The notes beneath the pieces are model-generated. The model was not told where the DNA came from and did no database searches. It saw only the letters and a program-made list of their open reading frames with translations. The position numbers were made by a program, and so were the translations under genes. From assembly GCF_008153345.1 (NCBI RefSeq), contig NZ_CP042818.1, forward strand, positions 2,691,001 through 2,755,000: a stretch of DNA of 64,000 nucleotides, in the 5' to 3' direction. Shown piece by piece: positions 60,130-64,000 of the stretch (the first letter of the stretch is position 1; every line of letters begins with the position of its first letter). The stretch comes from Treponema phagedenis (lineage in GTDB: Bacteria > Spirochaetota > Spirochaetia > Treponematales > Treponemataceae).

Positions 60130-60211
60130 GGGGAGATACCCAAGCGGTCAACGGGGGCAGACTGTAAATCTGTTGGCTTTGCCTTCCAAGGTTCGAATCC
60201 TTGTCTCCCCA
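60130..60211 (+). tRNA. tRNA-Tyr (anticodon GUA)
   Basis: The acceptor arms GGGGAGA and TCTCCCC pair. The anticodon loop CTGTAAA gives GTA. A long variable arm (about TTGGCTTTGCCTTC) marks a class II tRNA, as expected for bacterial Tyr. The length is 82 nt; it lies 7 bp after tRNA-Thr on the same transcript. Confidence 0.95.
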
Positions 60212-60252
60212 AAGGGATTGCTTTCATCAAACGTGAGCAATCCCTTTTTTTA
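60212..60252 (+). terminator. Rho-independent terminator of the tRNA operon
   Basis: AAGGGATTGCT pairs with AGCAATCCCTT across a 13-nt loop and is followed by seven T. It starts at the 3' end of tRNA-Tyr. Confidence 0.9.
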
Positions 60253-60310
60253 TTTAATTTATGAAAAATATTGTTTTTTCATTATACCTTTTTGTACTTG
60301 GAGGCTTTGT

Positions 60311-60754
60311 ATGAAAAGGCCTTTTTGGGAAAGCGGTTTGTATTTTTCATGTACACGCTGTTCCGCCTGCTGCCGTTTTGATCCCGGTTTTGTATATCTT
60401 TCCGAAACGGATTTTACCAATCTTTTACACTGGTCAGAGCTTTCCGAGGATGATTTTATAAAAAAGTATTGCCGTTGGGTTGAAAAAAACGACGGTTATG
60501 AGTATCTTTGTTTACAAGAGAAGCCTAATTATGATTGTATTTTATGGAATGAAGGATGTGTTGCGTATCAATATCGTCCTTTGCAGTGTTCTGCCTATCC
60601 TTTTTGGTCTTCGCTGTTAGTCGATGAAGATTGGTGGAATGTAAATGCGACGGGTTGTCCCGGATGTAATCAAGGGGCTTACCATGCTCCCGAAGAAATC
60701 CGCGCCGCCTTGCTGAAAGAGCGGCTGCAACCTCCGATTAGGCGTAAAAAATAG
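60311..60754 (+). CDS. CxxCxxCC-type (YkgJ-like) zinc/iron cluster protein
   Basis: This 147-residue protein has the family signature CTRCSACCRFDPGFVYLS near residue 16 and a second Cys-rich part (CILWNEGCVAYQYRPLQCSA, GCPGC). The Cys are probably metal ligands; function is unknown. TTGGAGG lies 7-8 nt before the ATG at 60311. Longer frames start inside tRNA-Tyr and are rejected. It is 9 bp before the MBL gene, so the genes are cotranscribed. Confidence 0.85.
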   Translation: MKRPFWESGLYFSCTRCSACCRFDPGFVYLSETDFTNLLHWSELSEDDFIKKYCRWVEKNDGYEYLCLQEKPNYDCILWNEGCVAYQYRPLQCSAYPFWSSLLVDEDWWNVNATGCPGCNQGAYHAPEEIRAALLKERLQPPIRRKK

Positions 60755-60763
60755 GGGAAGTGT

Positions 60764-61732
60764 ATGCGAATACATTTTTGGGGTGTTCGAGGGTCGATAT
60801 CCGCCCCGATAACACCCCTACAGATACAATCAAAGATAGCGGCTGTTGTTCAACGTATCTCGGAAAAAGATATAAAAACGCAAAAAACCAGGGAGCAGTT
60901 TATTGCGCAGCTTCCCGAATGGATTTACGGCACTGTCGGCGGGAATACTACCTGTGTAGAGATAGAAACCAATGACGGCGAAACACTTATCTTTGATGCC
61001 GGTACCGGTATCCGTGAGCTTGGAATTGATCTTACGCGCAGACCCGATTACAGGAAGAAAAAACATACCTACCATCTCTTTTTTACCCATTTTCATTGGG
61101 ATCATATTCAAGGACTCCCCTTTTTTATCCCCGCTTTTGATCCTCGCAATACTATCATTGTATACAGTACCAGAAAAAAAGCAAAGGAATTTCTTGAAGA
61201 ACAGATGAAGTATCCGTATTTTCCGATTTCGATGCTCGGAGAAGACGGTTTTGCCGCCAAATTTGAATTTCGGTATATTAAACCGGACGAGCCGATTATT
61301 TCGATTGGAGATGTTGATATCGGTTGGCATCGGGTGCGACATCCGGGCGGGTGTAATGCGTACTCGATAACTGAAAAAAACGGGAAGAAAGTTATTTTTT
61401 CTACAGATACTGAACTGCGCGAGCAGGATTTTGAAAAAAATGAGGGGAATAAGCTTTTTTACAACAACACCGATTTGATGATTATTGACTCTCAATATAC
61501 GGTGCCTGATTCAATTGAAAAACAAGGATGGGGACACTCGACCTTTTCTATTGTAATTGATTTTGCGGCAAGCTGGGGAATAAAGCAGGTAGCGCTTTTT
61601 CATCATGAGCCGACTTATGATGATAAAAAGCTTTTCAGTATTTTACGGAGTGCCGATTTATATCGCCAGCATACACAGGTTAATGAATTACGAGTTTTTC
61701 TTGCACAGGAAGGCAGGGATATTATACTGTGA
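60764..61732 (+). CDS. MBL-fold metallo-hydrolase
   Basis: This 322-residue protein has the opening IHFWGVRGSISAP and GGNTTCVEIE typical of the cAMP phosphodiesterase/YycJ-like branch. The metal motif THFHWDHIQGLPFF is intact, with further ligands expected in FSTDTELRE (D) and LFHHEPTYDD (H). Substrate is unknown. AGGGGAAG lies just before the ATG. Its TGA overlaps the start of the small downstream ORF. Confidence 0.88.
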   Translation: MRIHFWGVRGSISAPITPLQIQSKIAAVVQRISEKDIKTQKTREQFIAQLPEWIYGTVGGNTTCVEIETNDGETLIFDAGTGIRELGIDLTRRPDYRKKKHTYHLFFTHFHWDHIQGLPFFIPAFDPRNTIIVYSTRKKAKEFLEEQMKYPYFPISMLGEDGFAAKFEFRYIKPDEPIISIGDVDIGWHRVRHPGGCNAYSITEKNGKKVIFSTDTELREQDFEKNEGNKLFYNNTDLMIIDSQYTVPDSIEKQGWGHSTFSIVIDFAASWGIKQVALFHHEPTYDDKKLFSILRSADLYRQHTQVNELRVFLAQEGRDIIL

Positions 61733-61929
61733 TGAAAAAAGATATTCCGTATGTTTTTACCGATGAAGAATTAAAAGCGCTCGCTCTTTTTTTTAGAAAT
61801 TCCGATTTAGAGGTTCCGCAAACGCTTTCCAGGCTTTCAATTTTTGCGGAAACGTATATATATAACCAAATGACCATTAGCGAAGCCGAAGCGTTTTTTA
61901 CTAAAGAACATAAAAAACGGAAAAGATAA
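61732..61929 (+). CDS. Small protein of unknown function
   Basis: This 65-residue, mostly helical protein ends in a basic run (KEHKKRKR). The ATG at 61732 overlaps the MBL stop (TGATG); a GTG at 61729 is in the same frame. It is coupled to the MBL gene and precedes mltG by 49 bp. I do not recognise a family. Position in a tight operon and a good frame support it as real. Confidence 0.65.
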   Translation: MKKDIPYVFTDEELKALALFFRNSDLEVPQTLSRLSIFAETYIYNQMTISEAEAFFTKEHKKRKR

Positions 61930-61978
61930 GCGTTTTGTTAAGTTTCGGCTTTTATATCTCTTAAGGTATAAGGAATAT

Positions 61979-63013
61979 ATGGGAAAGAAAAAAAAATACA
62001 TATATCTGTGGTCTGCATTTGCAGGCGTTCTTTTTATTATCGTTATTGTTCTTGCCGCTTTTCTTGCCGACTCTCCGGTTATTACCACGAACGCAGACAA
62101 GGATGAAATAATTTTTAGTATTGAAAAAGGAGCGGGCGCAAGCGCTGTTGTACATAATTTAAAAACCGAAGGGCTTATTCGATCTGAATTATTTGCAAAA
62201 ATATATATAAAACTGCGTAAGCTAACCTTAAAGGCAGGAAATTATCGGCTTTCCGCAAATCTTTCAACAAAAACTATTTTGCATATACTTGATTCAATGC
62301 AAAATCAGGCATTAATCCGGATTACCATCCCCGAAGGCTTAACTTTGAGGAAAACAGCCGAACTTTTTGAAGAAGCGCAAATTATTCCTGCCGCCGCCTT
62401 TATTGCCGCCGCGGAAAACACTCAAATGCTTGCCTCTTTCGGAATTACCGCAAAAACCGTCGAAGGCTTTTTATATCCGGATACCTACATGTTTGCCTTG
62501 GATGAAACTGCGGAGGCGATTGTGAATCTGATGCTAAAAACATTTTTTGCGAAAGTGCGCACCATACCGAATTTTCCGAAAGAGTCCGAAAAAATTTTTG
62601 AAACGGTTATTTTAGCCTCTATCATTGAAAGAGAGTATCGGCTTGCTTCAGAGGCACCGAAAATAGCCGGAGTTTTTGTAAATCGGCTTAAAATCGGCAT
62701 GGGGTTACAGTCTTGCGCAACAATTGAGTATATTATTAACGAAATCCATGGAAAGCCGCATCCTGACAGGCTTTTTAACAGAGACTTGGAAATTGATTCT
62801 CCTTTTAATACGTATAAGTGGCGCGGATTACCGCCTGCACCGATTGCAAATCCCGGTTTAACTGCACTTTCTGCAGCCGCAAATCCAGAAACGCATAATT
62901 TTTTCTATTTTCGACTTGAGGATGTAAAAACGGGAAGTCATGTATTTACCAAAACCTTAAATGAACATGACAGAGCAGGCGCGCTTATTTTGAAAAAGGC
63001 GGCGGGGAAATAG
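61979..63013 (+). CDS. mltG: Endolytic murein transglycosylase MltG
   Basis: This 344-residue protein has an N-terminal membrane segment (residues 8-28) and then the YceG domain. A LysM-like part with IPEGLTLRKTAELFEEAQI is followed by the catalytic region VILASIIEREYRLASEAPKI, where the first Glu after SII is the catalytic residue, and by SPFNTYKWRGLPPAPIANPG. MltG cuts nascent glycan strands and sets their length. AAGG lies about 7 nt before the ATG. It is 3 bp before dnaG. Confidence 0.94.
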   Translation: MGKKKKYIYLWSAFAGVLFIIVIVLAAFLADSPVITTNADKDEIIFSIEKGAGASAVVHNLKTEGLIRSELFAKIYIKLRKLTLKAGNYRLSANLSTKTILHILDSMQNQALIRITIPEGLTLRKTAELFEEAQIIPAAAFIAAAENTQMLASFGITAKTVEGFLYPDTYMFALDETAEAIVNLMLKTFFAKVRTIPNFPKESEKIFETVILASIIEREYRLASEAPKIAGVFVNRLKIGMGLQSCATIEYIINEIHGKPHPDRLFNRDLEIDSPFNTYKWRGLPPAPIANPGLTALSAAANPETHNFFYFRLEDVKTGSHVFTKTLNEHDRAGALILKKAAGK

Positions 63014-63016
63014 CTG

Positions 63017-64000
63017 ATGGCAAAAATAACCGCGCAAACAATTGATGCCGTTAATGATAAAACCGATCTTGTTTCCCTTGTGGAAAATTATACACATTTA
63101 GAGCGACGCGGGCATGATTGGTGGGGATGTTGTCCCTTTCATAATGAAAAAACGCCGTCTTTTCACGTAGTTCCCGATAAAAAAATGTATTATTGTTTTG
63201 GCTGCGGGTCGGGTGGCTCTACAATAAAGTTTCTGATGGAAATGGAAAAAATCCCCTTTGCTGAAGCAGTGGAACGCTTGGCAAAAAGAGCGGGAATCCC
63301 TGTTGAGTACGAAGGCGGCGGATATCAACCTTCCGAAGACAGTGTTTTCAGGGATCAGCTGCTTGAGCTTTATGACAGAATAACAAAAACATTTCACCAT
63401 TTTCTGATGCATACCGAGCAGGGAAAGCCCGCTTTAGATTATTTGAAAAGCAGAGCTGTAAGTGCTTCCGTCATTGAAAGTTTTAAACTCGGGTTTGCGC
63501 CCGAACAGCGCTATTGGTTGTTTAAGTTTTTAACAAAAAAAGGATATTCGGCGGAATTTTTAGCGCGTTCAGGACTTTTTGCCCGCAAAAACCCAGAAAG
63601 CTCTTTTTTTGCCGGCAGAATTATTTATCCTATTACCAATAGGCACGGACAGGTTATCGCTTTCGGCGGAAGAATCCTTTCCGGAAACGGACCGAAATAC
63701 TTAAATACCGCGGATATTCCTCAATATAAAAAGGGAGAAAATCTTTTTGCCTTTTATCAAGCACTCCCTGAAATACGAAAAACAAAATCCGCAATTATTT
63801 GTGAAGGTTATATGGATGTTATGGCGTTTCATCAAGCGGAGATTCAAACCGCTATCGCCCCGCTCGGTACCGCACTTACAGAAGAACAAGTGCATCTTAT
63901 TCATTCATTTGCGGATACGGTATACCTTTGTTTTGACTCTGATACAGCCGGACAGGCCGCCACATATAAAGCAATTAAGCTTTGCCGAACATCAGGGCTT
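63017..64000 (+). CDS. dnaG: DNA primase DnaG (3' partial)
   Basis: The gene runs off the window after 328 codons. The zinc-binding domain has CCPFHNEKTPSFHV and CFGCGSGG (CHC2 type). The RNA-polymerase domain has YLKSRAVSASVIESFKLGFAP and YPITNRHGQVIAFGGR. The Toprim part begins with IICEGYMDVMAFHQA and CFDSDTAG near the end. Primase makes the RNA primers for replication. The ATG at 63017 follows the mltG stop by 3 bp. In many bacteria rpoD follows; that lies outside the window. Confidence 0.96.
   Translation, partial: MAKITAQTIDAVNDKTDLVSLVENYTHLERRGHDWWGCCPFHNEKTPSFHVVPDKKMYYCFGCGSGGSTIKFLMEMEKIPFAEAVERLAKRAGIPVEYEGGGYQPSEDSVFRDQLLELYDRITKTFHHFLMHTEQGKPALDYLKSRAVSASVIESFKLGFAPEQRYWLFKFLTKKGYSAEFLARSGLFARKNPESSFFAGRIIYPITNRHGQVIAFGGRILSGNGPKYLNTADIPQYKKGENLFAFYQALPEIRKTKSAIICEGYMDVMAFHQAEIQTAIAPLGTALTEEQVHLIHSFADTVYLCFDSDTAGQAATYKAIKLCRTSGL

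Noticed and set aside
60173-60310. Extended start of the YkgJ-like gene
   Set aside because: It would begin inside tRNA-Tyr and read through the terminator; GGAGG before 60311 gives the real start.

Overview
This window looks like chromosome from a host-associated spirochaete of the genus Treponema. A PilZ protein of spirochaetal type, a membrane chemoreceptor, leucine-rich-repeat (LRR) surface-type proteins, a full Rnf complex, a second-type EF-G and moderate-to-low GC all point that way. The species is not decided here; a T. phagedenis or T. denticola relative is a reasonable guess. The genes are bacterial housekeeping blocks separated by unusually repeat-rich intergenic DNA.

Layout. 1-10477 is the tail end of a contractile-tail prophage or tail-like particle on the + strand: a LysM/gp25-like baseplate protein (cut by the window edge), baseplate J, two tail-fibre paralogues, an LRR protein, a possible nuclease-type protein and an unknown protein. 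An intact IS3-family element (about 10481-11764) and a GC-rich hairpin tract separate it from a pyr block in which pyrK has lost its front end, while pyrD and pyrE are intact. On the - strand follow alr, a DinG-type helicase and a flavodoxin/ferredoxin fusion. Next come pepP-rqcH (+), fusA (-), a decayed ISAs1 transposase, a PilZ-TPR pair, a TPM membrane protein, tRNA-Val, a flavodoxin-like gene with a J-domain/TPR gene and map, the DUF969-DUF979-pcp 5-oxoproline cluster, a DUF4261 gene, a broken LRR gene, a chemoreceptor with an in-frame stop, tkt, dus, a DUF2147 protein, a two-TM sensor-like protein divergent from a GPH sugar symporter, hicAB, the rnfCDGEAB-era operon, tRNA-Thr/tRNA-Tyr, and finally a YkgJ-like protein, an MBL hydrolase, a small ORF, mltG and the start of dnaG.

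The most striking signal is non-coding. About sixteen intergenic gaps contain related elements built from (i) terminal inverted repeats close to GTATAACGTTTTGTAA, sometimes flanked by TA, (ii) a core of about 45 bp running from a TTTACCATAG side to an AAAAAAGAGTCCGACAC side, and (iii) a variable number of hairpin modules placed between the two halves of that core. Some copies are empty (185 bp from end to end at 29322-29506); others hold several hairpins. The hairpin arms differ from copy to copy yet stay self-complementary. This resembles a MITE family that has been loaded with nested palindromes. No mobilising enzyme for it is evident in the window.

A second theme is leaderless expression: at least four genes (PilZ, GPH symporter, hicA, rnfC) have a well-spaced sigma-70-type promoter whose -10 box ends 5-7 nt before the ATG, with no properly placed Shine-Dalgarno. 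Most other genes have a clear GGAGG-type site.
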